The notes under the pieces were generated by a model that ran no database searches, was not told the DNA's origin, and worked only from the letters and a program-made list of their open reading frames with translations. Shown piece by piece: positions 7,508 to 17,000 of a stretch of 64,000 nucleotides of DNA (position 1 is its first letter; the number at the start of each line of letters is the position of its first letter). Both the position numbers and the translations under genes were made by a program. The stretch comes from Bradyrhizobium sp. cir1 (GTDB lineage Bacteria > Pseudomonadota > Alphaproteobacteria > Rhizobiales > Xanthobacteraceae): the NCBI RefSeq assembly GCF_014198245.1, contig NZ_JACIHE010000001.1, positions 372,001 through 436,000 on the forward strand, read 5' to 3'.

Positions 7508-8443
7508 ATGGGGATCCGACGTTCAGATTCGGTTTTGCGGGCCGCGCGTGGTGTTGCGGCGGCCGCGACCTGCCTCGCGCTCGCCAATTGCGCTTCGTCG
7601 GGCAAATTCGCCAGCCGCGTCGATCCGAAATACGGCGTGTCCTCGAGCCCCCGGGTCGTGGCCTGGGGCGATCCGGTCCCGAAGGGCGGCGGCACCTACC
7701 GCGTCGGCAAGCCCTATGTGGTCGCCGGCAGGACCTACGTGCCGGAGGAGGACGTCAACTACCGCGCCGAGGGCATGGCGTCCTGGTACGGCGATGATTT
7801 CCACGGCCGTCTCACCGCCAACGGCGAAGTGTTCGACATGGGCTCGTTGACCGCGGCGCATCCGACCCTGCCGATGCCGTCCTACGCGCGGGTGACCAAT
7901 GTCTCGAACGGCAAGTCGCTGATCGTCCGCGTCAATGACCGCGGGCCCTACCACGGCAACCGACTCATCGACGTCTCGAACAAAGCCGCCGAACTGCTTG
8001 AATTCAAAGGCAATGGTGTCGCCAGGGTCCGTGTCGAATATGTCGGCCGGGCGCCCCTCGAGGGCTCCGACGACCGCCAGCTGATCGCCACCCTGCGCAC
8101 CGGGATCCCGGCGCCGTCGCCCTCGATGGTCCGGGTCGCCTCGGCGAGGCCCTTCGTGCCCGAGCTGCCGTCATCGACCCGCGGCGCCATTCGCGGCGAG
8201 GTTCCGATGCCGGAGGGGCGGCCCTACAATCTCGGCAACTCCTCGGCCGACATGGCCTCGCTCAATGCGACCTCGGAAATGTCGGCCTCGAGCCGCAGCC
8301 GGGGCCGGGCGCTCCAGAACGCGCGCGCCGTGTCCTATGACGAGGACGGCCGCTACACCACCGAGAGCGCTCCGTCCGCCGCCTATACCTCGGACGGCGC
8401 CGCCGAAGCCCGCAGCATCCTCAGCGGCCGCGGCCTGTACTAG
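7508..8443 (+). CDS. rlpA: RlpA-like septal ring lytic transglycosylase lipoprotein
   Basis: This is a 311-residue protein. ATG 7508 (GGGG at -6) is chosen because it places a lipobox, LANC, about 30 residues in, after a basic/hydrophobic signal (VAAAATCLALANC). The double-psi beta-barrel follows: GMASWYGDDFHGRLTANGE, GSLTAAHPTLPMPSYARVTN, and the catalytic-region signature VRVNDRGPYHGNRLIDVS with the conserved DRGP...R...DLS-like spacing. RlpA cleaves denuded glycan strands at the septum. The C-terminal ~100 residues are Ser/Arg/Pro-rich low complexity with no SPOR domain, so septal targeting may differ. Its stop overlaps that of the convergent hydrolase. Confidence 0.85.
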   Translation: MGIRRSDSVLRAARGVAAAATCLALANCASSGKFASRVDPKYGVSSSPRVVAWGDPVPKGGGTYRVGKPYVVAGRTYVPEEDVNYRAEGMASWYGDDFHGRLTANGEVFDMGSLTAAHPTLPMPSYARVTNVSNGKSLIVRVNDRGPYHGNRLIDVSNKAAELLEFKGNGVARVRVEYVGRAPLEGSDDRQLIATLRTGIPAPSPSMVRVASARPFVPELPSSTRGAIRGEVPMPEGRPYNLGNSSADMASLNATSEMSASSRSRGRALQNARAVSYDEDGRYTTESAPSAAYTSDGAAEARSILSGRGLY

Positions 8444-9393
8444 GCCGCGCGCTCCTTCAAGAACGACACCAGCGCCGCATTCACTTCCTCGGGCCGCTCC
8501 TGCTGCACCCAATGGCCGGCGCCCTCGATGATCAGCTTCCGCTTGAGATTGGGTAGCACGCGCTCGAGCTCGTTGACGCGCTTGGCCCCGATCAGCCCCG
8601 TGATGACGGCGTCTTTCGAACCGGCAATGAAGAGGGACGGCTGGTGGATCTGCGCATCCTGCCAGGGCGCCGTCAGCTCCCAGTTGCGATCGAGGTTGCG
8701 GTACCAGTTCAGCCCGCCGCGGAAGCCGGACTTGCGGAAGGCCTCGGTGAAATAGGCGAGGTCAGCTTCGCTGAGCCAGGCGGGCAGCGGCTCTCCGGTG
8801 GTCGCGTGGCCCAGAAAGCCCTTTCCCTCCTGCACGAACATGGCGGCGGTGGGATCGGCGAGGCCGCGTCCGCCGAGCACGATGCGCATGGTGCGGGCAA
8901 CGTCGCGCTCGAGCTCGGCCTCGGCGACGCCCGGCGCCTGGAAATATTGCCAGTAGAAGTTGGTCACTCCGCCCTCGCGCAGCAGGTCGAGCGGCTTGCC
9001 ACGGCCGCGGAATGGCGGCGGCACGCTCAGGCCCGCCACCGCCGTGAAGATGTCGGGTCGGAACAGGGCCGCGTGCCAGGCCACCGGCGCACCCCAATCG
9101 TGGCCAACCACCATGGCCTTGGTTTCGCCGAGCGCCTGCACGAGGCCGACGACGTCGCCGACGGTGTCGAAGATCGAGTAGGCGTTCACATCGGCCGGCG
9201 CGGCGCTCTGGCCGTAGCCGCGCATGTCGGGAGCGACGACGTGAAAGCCGGCGGCGGCCAGCGCCGGGATCTGGTGGCGCCAGGAGTAGGACAGTTCCGG
9301 CCAGCCGTGGCAGAGCACGACCAGCGGACCCTGGCCGGCTTCGCGGATGTACAGGTCGATCCCGTTGGCCTTGATCATGCGGGTGGAAGACAT
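8440..9393 (-). CDS. Alpha/beta-hydrolase, epoxide-hydrolase-like
   Basis: This 317-residue alpha/beta hydrolase has the oxyanion motif HGWPE (about residue 30), the nucleophile elbow VGHDWGAP (Asp, as in epoxide hydrolases and haloalkane dehalogenases), and a lid with two tyrosines (YWQYF, LNWYRNLD) that could polarise an epoxide. The late acid region is GSKDAVI and the catalytic His lies in GAGHWVQQERP. These match soluble epoxide hydrolases more than dehalogenases. It is cytoplasmic, with no signal. The 4-base stop-to-stop overlap with rlpA is unusually tight. The substrate is unknown. Confidence 0.85.
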   Translation of the reverse strand: MSSTRMIKANGIDLYIREAGQGPLVVLCHGWPELSYSWRHQIPALAAAGFHVVAPDMRGYGQSAAPADVNAYSIFDTVGDVVGLVQALGETKAMVVGHDWGAPVAWHAALFRPDIFTAVAGLSVPPPFRGRGKPLDLLREGGVTNFYWQYFQAPGVAEAELERDVARTMRIVLGGRGLADPTAAMFVQEGKGFLGHATTGEPLPAWLSEADLAYFTEAFRKSGFRGGLNWYRNLDRNWELTAPWQDAQIHQPSLFIAGSKDAVITGLIGAKRVNELERVLPNLKRKLIIEGAGHWVQQERPEEVNAALVSFLKERAA

Positions 9394-9545
9394 CGCTTTT
9401 CCGCCTTGTTTCAGGGGTTTGGTCGCTAAATATAAGGTGTCACGATAGGGGCGTGACGAGAATCATGCAAACTCTGGCGCCGACGCCAGCCTCGTGTTGT
9501 TCGCACCGGTTCCAGCTGTTAGAACGCCGCTCTCAGGGCTTCGCC

Positions 9546-10808
9546 ATGGCATTTCGTCTTTTTTCGCTCTGCCGCACCCGGTTCACCGCCGGAGCGATGG
9601 CGCGCGGGTTGATCGCTGCCGTTCTGGTGGCGGGGATCGGCTGGGGCGGGGCTCTCTATGCGGCCAACCAGAGCGTCCAGGGCGCCAAGAAGACGGAAGA
9701 CGCCGGTTTCGACGGCGATGCGCCCACCGCGATCCTGATCGAGGCTTCCAGCGGCAGCGTGCTGTTCGAGAAGAATGCCGACGAGCTGCGCGCGCCGTCC
9801 AGCATGATGAAGCTGATGACGGCCGAGGTCGTGTTCAACGCCATCAAGAAAGGCGACATCAAGCTCACCGACGAGTACCGGATCAGCGAGAACGCCTGGC
9901 GCAGGGGCGGCGCGCCCTCCGGCGGATCGACGATGTTCGCCGCCATCAACAGCAAGGTCTCGGTCGACGATCTCCTGCATGGCGCGATCATCCAGAGCGG
10001 CAACGACGCCTGCATCGCGCTCGCCGAAGCCATGGCGGGCAACGAGCGGATCTTCGCCGCCGACTTCATGACCAAGCGGGCCCGCGAGCTCGGGCTCACC
10101 AAATCGACCTTCGCCAATTCCAACGGTCTGCCCGACCCCGGCAACAAGATGACGGTGCGGGAGCTCGGCATCCTCGCCCGGCACATCGTCCTGGACTTTC
10201 CGGAGTTCTACAAGCTGTTCGGCGAGAAGGAGTACACCTGGAACAAGATCCGCCAGCCCAACCGCAATCCGCTGCTCAATTCGATGGAAGGCGCTGACGG
10301 CCTCAAGACCGGCTACACCAAGGAAGGCGGCTACGGCATGGTCGGCTCTGCGGTGCAGAACGGCACGCGGCTGATTGTCGTCGTCAACGGGCTGGACGAC
10401 CCCGAGGATCGCGCCACCGAAGCCAAGAAGATGCTGGAATGGGGCTTTCGCAACTTCGAGACCCGGACCCTGATCGCAGCCGACCAGCCGGTCGGGTACG
10501 CAAAGGTGTTTGGCGGCGAGAGCCGCTCGGTGAAGCTCGTCGCCAAGACGCCCGTGAAGGTGATGGTGCACAAGAACGGCAGCGACAAGCTGATCGCGCG
10601 CGTCGTGTATAAGGGTCCCGTGCGGGCGCCGGTCGAGGCCGGTCAGCAGGTCGGCGTGGTCAAGGTCTGGCGCGGCGGCAACATCGCGGTGGAGACGCCG
10701 GTCTATGCAGGTGAAGCGATCGGCACCGGCTCGACCATGCGGCGTGCGATCGACGGTGCCAGCGAGCTCGTGATCGGCATGTTCCGCGCGGGCGCCGAGA
10801 AGCTCTGA
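9546..10808 (+). CDS. dacC: D-alanyl-D-alanine carboxypeptidase (PBP5/6 type)
   Basis: This penicillin-binding carboxypeptidase of about 420 residues removes the terminal D-Ala from peptidoglycan stem peptides in the periplasm. A signal/anchor lies at about residues 19-40. SxxK is in APSSMMKLMT, SxN in QSGNDAC, and KTG in GLKTGYTKEGG. A C-terminal domain (from 'TLIAADQPVGYAKVFGG') is the all-beta PBP5 domain, ending in an amphipathic stretch. ATG 9546 is preferred; an in-frame GTG at 9453 would add an unlikely Cys/Ser-rich leader. It heads the run dac-tmk-holB-metG-tatD, with a 2-base gap to tmk. The symbol is by family; dacF is equally possible. Confidence 0.88.
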   Translation: MAFRLFSLCRTRFTAGAMARGLIAAVLVAGIGWGGALYAANQSVQGAKKTEDAGFDGDAPTAILIEASSGSVLFEKNADELRAPSSMMKLMTAEVVFNAIKKGDIKLTDEYRISENAWRRGGAPSGGSTMFAAINSKVSVDDLLHGAIIQSGNDACIALAEAMAGNERIFAADFMTKRARELGLTKSTFANSNGLPDPGNKMTVRELGILARHIVLDFPEFYKLFGEKEYTWNKIRQPNRNPLLNSMEGADGLKTGYTKEGGYGMVGSAVQNGTRLIVVVNGLDDPEDRATEAKKMLEWGFRNFETRTLIAADQPVGYAKVFGGESRSVKLVAKTPVKVMVHKNGSDKLIARVVYKGPVRAPVEAGQQVGVVKVWRGGNIAVETPVYAGEAIGTGSTMRRAIDGASELVIGMFRAGAEKL

Positions 10809-10810
10809 TC

Positions 10811-11497
10811 ATGAGTAAGAACGCGGTACAGCGACCGTCCGGACGCGGACGCTTCATCACCTTTGAAGGCGGCGAGGGGACGGGCAAGTCGACCCAGATC
10901 AAGAAGCTTGCCGACCGCCTCAAGGCGGCACGGATGCGCATCCTCGTCACGCGTGAGCCGGGGGGATCGCCGGGCGCCGAGATCATGCGCCATCTGGTGC
11001 TGTCGGGCATGGGCAAGCTGCTCGGGCCCGAAGCCGAGACGCTGCTGTTTGCCGCCGCGCGCGACGATCATGTCCGCACCGTGATCCAGCCCGCGCTGAA
11101 CCAGGGCGCGTGGGTCCTCTGCGACCGCTTTGCGGACTCGACGCGGGCCTATCAGGGCAGCCTCGGCAGTGTCCCGATCGGGCTGATCAACGCGATGCAG
11201 CGGGTTACGATTGGCGATCTCAAGCCGGATCTGACCATCATCCTCGACCTGCCGGTCGAGATCGGATTGCAGCGTGCTGCCGTACGCCGCGGCACTGGCG
11301 CGCCCGACCGGTTCGAGAGCGAGCAGCTCAGCTTTCATCATGGCCTGCGCGAGGCCTATCGCAAGATCGCGGCGGAAGAGCCCAAGCGCTGCGTGCTGAT
11401 CGACGCCAATTCCGATCCTGATACGGTCGCAGACCGCGTGTGGACTGCGCTGCGCGAGCGTCTCCTTCCCGCGACAGCGTCGGTGATCTCAGCATGA
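10811..11497 (+). CDS. tmk: Thymidylate kinase
   Basis: The 228-residue enzyme phosphorylates dTMP to dTDP. The P-loop FEGGEGTGKST is near residue 18, the dTMP-binding DRFADSTRAYQG near 105, and the REPGG motif (VTREPGGSPGAE) near 50. The lid region has an Arg-rich loop. The length is slightly over the usual ~210 because of an N-terminal tail. ATG 10811 lies 2 bases after the dac stop, and its own stop overlaps the holB start (ATGA), so translation is probably coupled. Confidence 0.95.
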   Translation: MSKNAVQRPSGRGRFITFEGGEGTGKSTQIKKLADRLKAARMRILVTREPGGSPGAEIMRHLVLSGMGKLLGPEAETLLFAAARDDHVRTVIQPALNQGAWVLCDRFADSTRAYQGSLGSVPIGLINAMQRVTIGDLKPDLTIILDLPVEIGLQRAAVRRGTGAPDRFESEQLSFHHGLREAYRKIAAEEPKRCVLIDANSDPDTVADRVWTALRERLLPATASVISA

Positions 11498-12540
11498 GCC
11501 CGCGTCAGGCCGAGCGTGAGACCGCCATTCCGCATCCACGCGAGACGAGCATTCTGTTCGGCCATCGCGAGGCCGAGACGGCGCTGCTGACGGCCTATCG
11601 CAGCGGGCGGATTCCGCACGCCTGGCTGATCGGGGGACCGCAGGGCATCGGCAAGGCGACGCTGGCCTATCGTATGGCGCGCTTCGTGCTCGCCCATGGC
11701 CAGCCGCTTTCATCTTCCGTGCAACGTGCCGAAAACCTCGCGATCGATCCTGACGACGCCGTGGCACGCCAGGTCGCGGCCGGCTCGCATGGCGGGCTGC
11801 TGACGCTGGAGCGCACCGCCAACGACCGCGGTGTGATGCGCACGGTCATCACCGTGGATGAGACGCGCGAGACAATCGGCTTCTTCGGTTCGACCGCTGC
11901 GGTGGAAGGCTGGCGGGTCTGCATCGTTGACACCGTCGACGAGCTCAATCCGAATGCGGCCAACGCACTGCTGAAGATCCTGGAGGAACCGCCGCAGCAA
12001 TCGCTGTTCCTGCTGGTGAGCCATGCGCCCGCGCGCGTGCTCGCCACGATCCAGTCGCGCTGCCGGAAACTGCGCCTGCGGCCGCTCGGAACGGACGAGG
12101 TGATCGGCGCAGCGGCCGCAGCCGCTGACCTTGCTCCGACTGATCTGGCGCTGCGCGAGGCCGCAGAGGCTTCCGAAGGCAGCGTTGCACGCGCCCTGAC
12201 GTTGCTTGGGGGTGACGCCCTGAAACTCCAGCAGCGCACGGCGGCGCTGCTGGCGCGTTTGCCGCAGGTCGATTCGCGCGAATTGCACACGCTCGGCGAT
12301 TCGCTTGGGACCAGCGACCGCGTCGCGCTCGCGGCCTTCATCGACGGCATCGACCGCTGGATCGCGGAGCGTCTGCATGCGGACGATGCCAATGCCAACC
12401 AGAACCTGCCGCGCCTTGCGCGCCTAGCTGAGGTATGGGAAAAGATCGTCCGCGCCGCGCGCGACACCGAAACCTACAATCTGGAGCGAAAGCCCTTGGT
12501 TTTCTCGGTGTTCGGCTGGCTGGCGGACGCAACGCGCTAG
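11494..12540 (+). CDS. holB: DNA polymerase III subunit delta' (clamp loader)
   Basis: This 348-residue AAA+ clamp-loader subunit starts at ATG 11494 inside the tmk stop. The N-terminal P-loop-like GGPQGIGKATL is present. The central LLKILEEPPQ and the SRC motif in IQSRCRKLRL (arginine finger that triggers ATP hydrolysis by DnaX) are conserved, and an alpha-helical collar domain follows. With DnaX and HolA it loads the sliding clamp. No zinc-binding cysteine cluster is seen, which is common in alphaproteobacterial delta'. Confidence 0.92.
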   Translation: MSPRQAERETAIPHPRETSILFGHREAETALLTAYRSGRIPHAWLIGGPQGIGKATLAYRMARFVLAHGQPLSSSVQRAENLAIDPDDAVARQVAAGSHGGLLTLERTANDRGVMRTVITVDETRETIGFFGSTAAVEGWRVCIVDTVDELNPNAANALLKILEEPPQQSLFLLVSHAPARVLATIQSRCRKLRLRPLGTDEVIGAAAAAADLAPTDLALREAAEASEGSVARALTLLGGDALKLQQRTAALLARLPQVDSRELHTLGDSLGTSDRVALAAFIDGIDRWIAERLHADDANANQNLPRLARLAEVWEKIVRAARDTETYNLERKPLVFSVFGWLADATR

Positions 12541-12588
12541 AGCATGATCCGGAAAAGTGTGTAGCGGTTTTCCGACAGGATCATGCTC
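12540..12588. repeat. Extragenic palindrome between holB and metG
   Basis: Arms GAGCATGATCC and GGATCATGCTC are perfect 11-base complements, and the inner segment GGAAAAGTGTG...CGGTTTTCCG also folds. The first base is the last base of the holB stop. I recognise this as the widespread 'AGCATGATCCGGAAAAGTG' palindrome of Bradyrhizobium and relatives. It may act as an mRNA processing or attenuation structure between holB and metG. Confidence 0.85.
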
Positions 12589-12649
12589 AAAACAATAACC
12601 TAACGCAGGTTCGTTTCCAAATTTCGAGAAGCCGGTAAAGGAATTCGTC

Positions 12650-14644
12650 GTGGCAACGCGAGCTAAGAAAACCGTCAAGGGCAAGAGCAGCAAGAAGAAG
12701 GCTGCCAAGAAGGCCGTGAAAAAAGCCGCGAAGAAGGCTGTAAAGGCGCGTGCGTCCAAGACCGCCAAGAAGACGGCCGCCAAGAAGGGCGTGAAGAAGA
12801 GCGCTGCGAAGACGTCAAAGAAGGCCGGCAAGAAGGCTGCGAAGAAACAGGCCGTTGCCAAGAAAGCCTCGAGGAAAACGACCGCCAAGAAGCCAGCCAA
12901 GGCTCCGGCAAAGAATAAAGCTCCGGCGAAGAAGGCGAAGGCGGCTGCGCCTGCCGTGATCGCCGCGCCTGCTCCTGTCGCCGCGCCCCCGAAGGCTGTG
13001 AAGCCCAAGGTGTCGCAGCCCAAGGTTTCGAAGCCGAAGGTGCCGCCTGCGCCGAAGCCCGCCGGAGCTGCGCAAGCCGCCGCGCCCGTCGCGGCCCCCG
13101 CGCGCGACAACGTCTTCTATATCACGACCGCGATCGCTTATCCCAACGGCAGCCCGCATATCGGCCACGCCTATGAGGCGATCGCAACCGACGTGCTGGC
13201 GCGCTTTGCACGGCTTGACGGCAAGGACGTGTTCTTCCTGACCGGCACCGACGAGCACGGTCAGAAGATGGTTCAGACGGCGGCCGGTGAGAACATGTCC
13301 GTCTCCGCGCTCGCGGCCCGCAATGCCGGCCGCTTCAAGGAGATGGACGAGCGCCTGAACGTGTCGTTCGACCGTTTCATCCGCACCACCGAGGAGCAGC
13401 ACCATCGCTCCAGCCAGGAGATCTGGCGGCGCATGGAGGCGAACGGCGACATCTATGCCGACACCTATGCCGGCTGGTATTCCGTGCGCGACGAGGCGTA
13501 TTACGCCGAGGACGAGACGCGCCTGAACGACGACGGCGTGCGCCTCGGTCCGCAGGGCACGCCGGTCGAGTGGGTCGAGGAGAAGAGCTATTTCTTCCGC
13601 CTGTCGGCCTACGAGGACAAGCTGTTGAAGCTCTACGCGGAGAATCCCGATTTCATCGGGCCGGACTCCCGCAAGAACGAGGTGGTGAGCTTCGTCAGAG
13701 GGGGTCTGCGCGATCTCTCGATCTCGCGCACGACGTTCGACTGGGGCGTGAAGGTGCCCGGCGACGAAGAGCACGTGATGTATGTCTGGGTCGATGCGCT
13801 GACCAACTACATCACCGGCGTCGGCTTCCCCGATGAAAATGACGGAAACTGGCGCTATTGGCCGGCCGACGTGCACATCATCGGCAAGGACATTATCCGT
13901 TTCCATGCTGTGTACTGGCCGGCGTTCCTGATGTCGGCCGGAATTCCGCTGCCCAAGCGGGTCTATGCCCATGGCTTCCTGTTCAACAGGGGCGAGAAGA
14001 TGTCGAAGTCGGTCGGCAACGTCGTCGACCCCTTCAATCTCGCCGACCAGTACGGCGTCGACCAGATGCGCTATTTCTTCCTGCGCGAGGTGCCCTTCGG
14101 CCAGGACGGCAACTACAACCACGAGGCCATCGTCGCGCGCATCAATGCCGACCTCGCCAACGATCTCGGCAATCTCGCGCAGCGCTCGCTGTCGATGATC
14201 GCAAAACAGCTCGGCGGCGTGCTGCCGGAGCCGGGCGAGTTCAGCGACAACGACAAGGCGATCCTGGCGATGGCCGATGGCATGATCGGCGCATCGCGTG
14301 AGGCGATGGCGACGCAGCAGATCCATCACTGGCTCAACGCCGTGTGGGCCGTGGTCGCGGAGGCCAACCGCTATTTCGCGGGCGAGGCGCCGTGGGCGCT
14401 CGCCAAGACCGATCCTGTCAGGCAGAAGACGGTGCTCTATGTCACCGCCGAGGTCGTGCGCCAGATCGCGATCCTGGCCCAGCCGGCGATGCCGACCGCA
14501 TCTAGCAAGCTGCTCGACAGCCTCGGTATCCCCGAAGGCGAACGCAATTTCGCCATGCTCGGCGGAGCCAGGCGGATCGCGCCGGGCTCGACACTGCCGG
14601 CGCCGACGCCGGCGTTCCCGCGCTACATCGAGCCGGCAGCCTGA
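12650..14644 (+). CDS. metG: Methionyl-tRNA synthetase with histone-H1-like N-terminal tail
   Basis: This 664-residue protein charges tRNA-Met. The catalytic core begins only at about residue 153 ([19 protein letters not shown], the HIGH motif) and includes GTDEHGQK, the KMSKS loop (EKMSKSVGN, about residue 450) and an anticodon-binding helical domain; no zinc-knuckle cysteines are seen. Residues 1-105 are almost only Lys, Ala, Thr and Ser in KKAAKKA-like repeats, then ~45 Pro/Ala/Lys residues lead into the core. The GTG start at 12650 has AAAGGAA at about -9, and no other good start precedes the core. The tail resembles histone H1-like nucleoid proteins and probably binds RNA or DNA nonspecifically. 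Confidence 0.93.
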   Translation: MATRAKKTVKGKSSKKKAAKKAVKKAAKKAVKARASKTAKKTAAKKGVKKSAAKTSKKAGKKAAKKQAVAKKASRKTTAKKPAKAPAKNKAPAKKAKAAAPAVIAAPAPVAAPPKAVKPKVSQPKVSKPKVPPAPKPAGAAQAAAPVAAPARDNVFYITTAIAYPNGSPHIGHAYEAIATDVLARFARLDGKDVFFLTGTDEHGQKMVQTAAGENMSVSALAARNAGRFKEMDERLNVSFDRFIRTTEEQHHRSSQEIWRRMEANGDIYADTYAGWYSVRDEAYYAEDETRLNDDGVRLGPQGTPVEWVEEKSYFFRLSAYEDKLLKLYAENPDFIGPDSRKNEVVSFVRGGLRDLSISRTTFDWGVKVPGDEEHVMYVWVDALTNYITGVGFPDENDGNWRYWPADVHIIGKDIIRFHAVYWPAFLMSAGIPLPKRVYAHGFLFNRGEKMSKSVGNVVDPFNLADQYGVDQMRYFFLREVPFGQDGNYNHEAIVARINADLANDLGNLAQRSLSMIAKQLGGVLPEPGEFSDNDKAILAMADGMIGASREAMATQQIHHWLNAVWAVVAEANRYFAGEAPWALAKTDPVRQKTVLYVTAEVVRQIAILAQPAMPTASSKLLDSLGIPEGERNFAMLGGARRIAPGSTLPAPTPAFPRYIEPAA

Positions 14645-14655
14645 GCGTTCGATCG

Positions 14656-15432
14656 ATGTTGGTCGACAGTCATTGCCACCTGGATTTTCCGGACTTTGCG
14701 GAAGATCTCGACGGGATCGTGTCGCGGGCGCGAGCGGCCGGCATTGCCCGCATGGTCACGATCTCGACGCGGGTGCGGAGGCTGAACCAGCTTCTGGCGA
14801 TTGCCGAGCGCTACGACGACGTCTATTGCTCGGTCGGCACCCATCCGCATCACGCGGATGAGGAGGACGGCATTTCGCCGGACGAGCTGATCGCGCTGAC
14901 AGAGCATCCCAAGGTCGTCGCGCTCGGAGAGGCCGGGCTCGACTATTTCTACGACAACGGCTCGCCGGAAGCGCAGGCGAGGGGCTTTCGCGCCCATATC
15001 GCCGCTGCGCGCTCAACCGGCCTGCCGCTCGTGATCCACACCCGCGAGGCCGACGTGGATTGCGCCCGCATCCTGGAAGAGGAGGCGGCACGCGGATCGT
15101 TTCGCGCCGTGCTGCATTGTTACACCGGCGGGCGCGAGCTGGCGCTGAAGGCGGTGTCGCTGGGGCTCTATATCGGCTTCACGGGCATCCTGACCTTCAA
15201 GAAGTCGGAGGCCTTGCGTGCACTCGCGGCCGAGCTGCCGCCTGACCGTATTCTGGTTGAAACAGACTCGCCCTATCTTGCGCCGGGCAAGTTTCGCGGC
15301 AAGCGCAACGAGCCGGCCTTTGTGGTCGAAGTGGCCAAAGTGCTCGCCGAGACGCGCGGCGTGTCGTTCGATGAGATCTCACGCCAAACGAGCGAAAACT
15401 TCTTCCGCCTGTTCTCCAAGGTGAAAGCTTGA
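14656..15432 (+). CDS. tatD: TatD family metal-dependent deoxyribonuclease
   Basis: The 258-residue TIM-barrel hydrolase has the full TatD set: DSHCHLDFP at the N-terminus, GTHPHHAD, GEAGLDYFY, VIHTREA, LHCYTGG and ETDSPYLAP. The His, Glu and Asp residues bind two metals. TatD enzymes have 3'-5' exonuclease activity on DNA and a quality-control role. It lies 11 bases after metG and before the MBL-fold gene, the order conserved in many alphaproteobacteria. Confidence 0.92.
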   Translation: MLVDSHCHLDFPDFAEDLDGIVSRARAAGIARMVTISTRVRRLNQLLAIAERYDDVYCSVGTHPHHADEEDGISPDELIALTEHPKVVALGEAGLDYFYDNGSPEAQARGFRAHIAAARSTGLPLVIHTREADVDCARILEEEAARGSFRAVLHCYTGGRELALKAVSLGLYIGFTGILTFKKSEALRALAAELPPDRILVETDSPYLAPGKFRGKRNEPAFVVEVAKVLAETRGVSFDEISRQTSENFFRLFSKVKA

Positions 15433-15445
15433 GACTGGAAGCCGC

Positions 15446-16243
15446 ATGACGCTGACGCTGACGATCCTGGGCTGCGGCTCCTCCGCAGGCGTGCCGCGTC
15501 CGGCCCTCGGTTGGGGCGCCTGCGACCCGAGCAATCCGAAGAACCGCCGCCGCCGCTGCTCGCTGCTGGTCGAACGGAAGTCCGAGCACGGCACCACGCG
15601 GATCGTGATCGACACCTCGCCGGACCTCCGCGAGCAATTGCTCGCAACCAATGTCGACCACATCGACGCGGTGTTCCTGACGCACGAGCACGCCGACCAG
15701 ACCCATGGCATGGACGATCTGCGCTCGGTCGTGATGCACATGCGACGACGAATTCCGACCTATTTCAACCTGTCGACCGCCAAGGACATCATGGCGCGGT
15801 TCTCCTATTGCTTCATTTCGCCGGAAGGCAGCGACTATCCGCCGATCCTGACCCGGCATTCGATCGAGGCGGGCGAAAGCCAGACCATTCTGGGGAAGGG
15901 CGGCGCCGTGACGATGACGGCCTTCCTGGTGCAGCACGGCGCCATTCCCGCGCTCGGCTATCGTATCGGCGACGCCGCCTATACGCCGGACCTCAACGAC
16001 ATTCCGCGCGAGAGCTGGGGCGCGCTGGAAAATCTCGACCTCTGGATCGTCGACGGCCTGCGCTACACCAGTCATGTCAGCCATTTCAGCATCAACGACG
16101 CGCTGTCCTGGATCGAGCGCTTCAAGCCGAAGCGTGCGGTCATCACCAACATGACGGCCGATGTCGATTATGAGGTGATCAGGCAATCGCTGCCTGCGGG
16201 CGTGGTGCCTGCCTATGATGGCCTGCGGCTGGAGACGCACTGA
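15446..16243 (+). CDS. MBL-fold metallohydrolase, PhnP-like
   Basis: This 265-residue protein of the metallo-beta-lactamase fold starts MTLTLTILGCGSSAGVPRP, typical of the PhnP branch (phosphoribosyl cyclic phosphodiesterase-like). The metal motif HEHADQTHGMDDLR carries the HxHxDH-type ligands. LVQHGAIPALGYRI and SHVSHFSINDA supply later histidines. As it sits directly after tatD (13 bases) outside any phosphonate locus, a nucleotide- or RNA-related phosphodiester substrate is more likely than phosphonate, but this is inference. Confidence 0.85.
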   Translation: MTLTLTILGCGSSAGVPRPALGWGACDPSNPKNRRRRCSLLVERKSEHGTTRIVIDTSPDLREQLLATNVDHIDAVFLTHEHADQTHGMDDLRSVVMHMRRRIPTYFNLSTAKDIMARFSYCFISPEGSDYPPILTRHSIEAGESQTILGKGGAVTMTAFLVQHGAIPALGYRIGDAAYTPDLNDIPRESWGALENLDLWIVDGLRYTSHVSHFSINDALSWIERFKPKRAVITNMTADVDYEVIRQSLPAGVVPAYDGLRLETH

Positions 16244-16410
16244 GCCTATCCAAGGAAAAGTTGCCGCAGGCCGGCATGCTCCTTGCTTTCGCGAGCCCCA
16301 TCGTGTTGGTCTAACGTCTCAAAGACAGGCGTTGGCGGGAGGCGATAATCAGGCAAGGTGCCCGTAGATCGCCGGGCTTGATTGCGCCGCAGGATGAGGA
16401 CGGGGGCCGC

Positions 16411-16998
16411 GTGGCAGTGGACGGCGACGACGTAAAGGCTGTTGGACCGGTCCGACGCGCTCTGGATCTGCTTTATCTCGGCTCGGGCATTGCGGCCGGC
16501 GTCTTCCTGGTTGCGATCTTCGCCATCATGATGGTGATGTCGGTCGGGCGGCAGTTTGCGCTCAACATCCCGGCGGGCGACGATTTCGCATCCTGGTGCA
16601 TGGCGGCGATGGCGTTTCTCGGCCTCGCTCACACCTTCAAGCGCGGCGAGATGATCCGCGTCGGCCTGCTGCTGGAGCGGCTGCACGGACGGACCAAGCA
16701 GGTCGCGGAAATCGTGGCGCTCGCAATCGCCACCGCCTTCGTTCTCTACTTCACCCGCCACGCGCTACAGATGACGTACGACTCCTGGCGCTTCAACGAC
16801 GTGGCGCAAGGCGTCGTCGCGCTCCCGCTCTGGATACCCCAACTCGGCTTTGCCGGCGGCCTCGTGATCCTGTCGATCGCGCTGATGGACGAGATGATCA
16901 ATGTCATCAGCGGCAACCGGCCGAGCTATGAGAAGGGCTCGCCGGACGAGACGCCGGAAGAGTTCGTCGAGCGCATCTCGCAGGGCGGCGGAGGTTGA
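16411..16998 (+). CDS. TRAP transporter small permease (DctQ type)
   Basis: This four-helix membrane protein of about 195 residues is the small subunit of a tripartite ATP-independent periplasmic transporter. The segment LDLLYLGSGIAAGVFLVAIF opens helix 1, and the DctQ signature of a Trp/Arg-flanked second helix is in DDFASWCMAAMAFLGLAHTFKRGE. GTG 16411 with GGGGG about 8 bases upstream is preferred over an in-frame TTG at 16378. It is followed 2 bases later by the large permease. Confidence 0.85.
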   Translation: MAVDGDDVKAVGPVRRALDLLYLGSGIAAGVFLVAIFAIMMVMSVGRQFALNIPAGDDFASWCMAAMAFLGLAHTFKRGEMIRVGLLLERLHGRTKQVAEIVALAIATAFVLYFTRHALQMTYDSWRFNDVAQGVVALPLWIPQLGFAGGLVILSIALMDEMINVISGNRPSYEKGSPDETPEEFVERISQGGGG

Positions 16999-17000
16999 CC

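Noticed and set aside
12815..14329. 504-codon minus-strand open frame opposite metG
   Set aside because: Antisense shadow of a GC-rich gene; the plus strand has all MetRS motifs and the antisense product is His/Arg/Val-rich without a fold or ribosome site.
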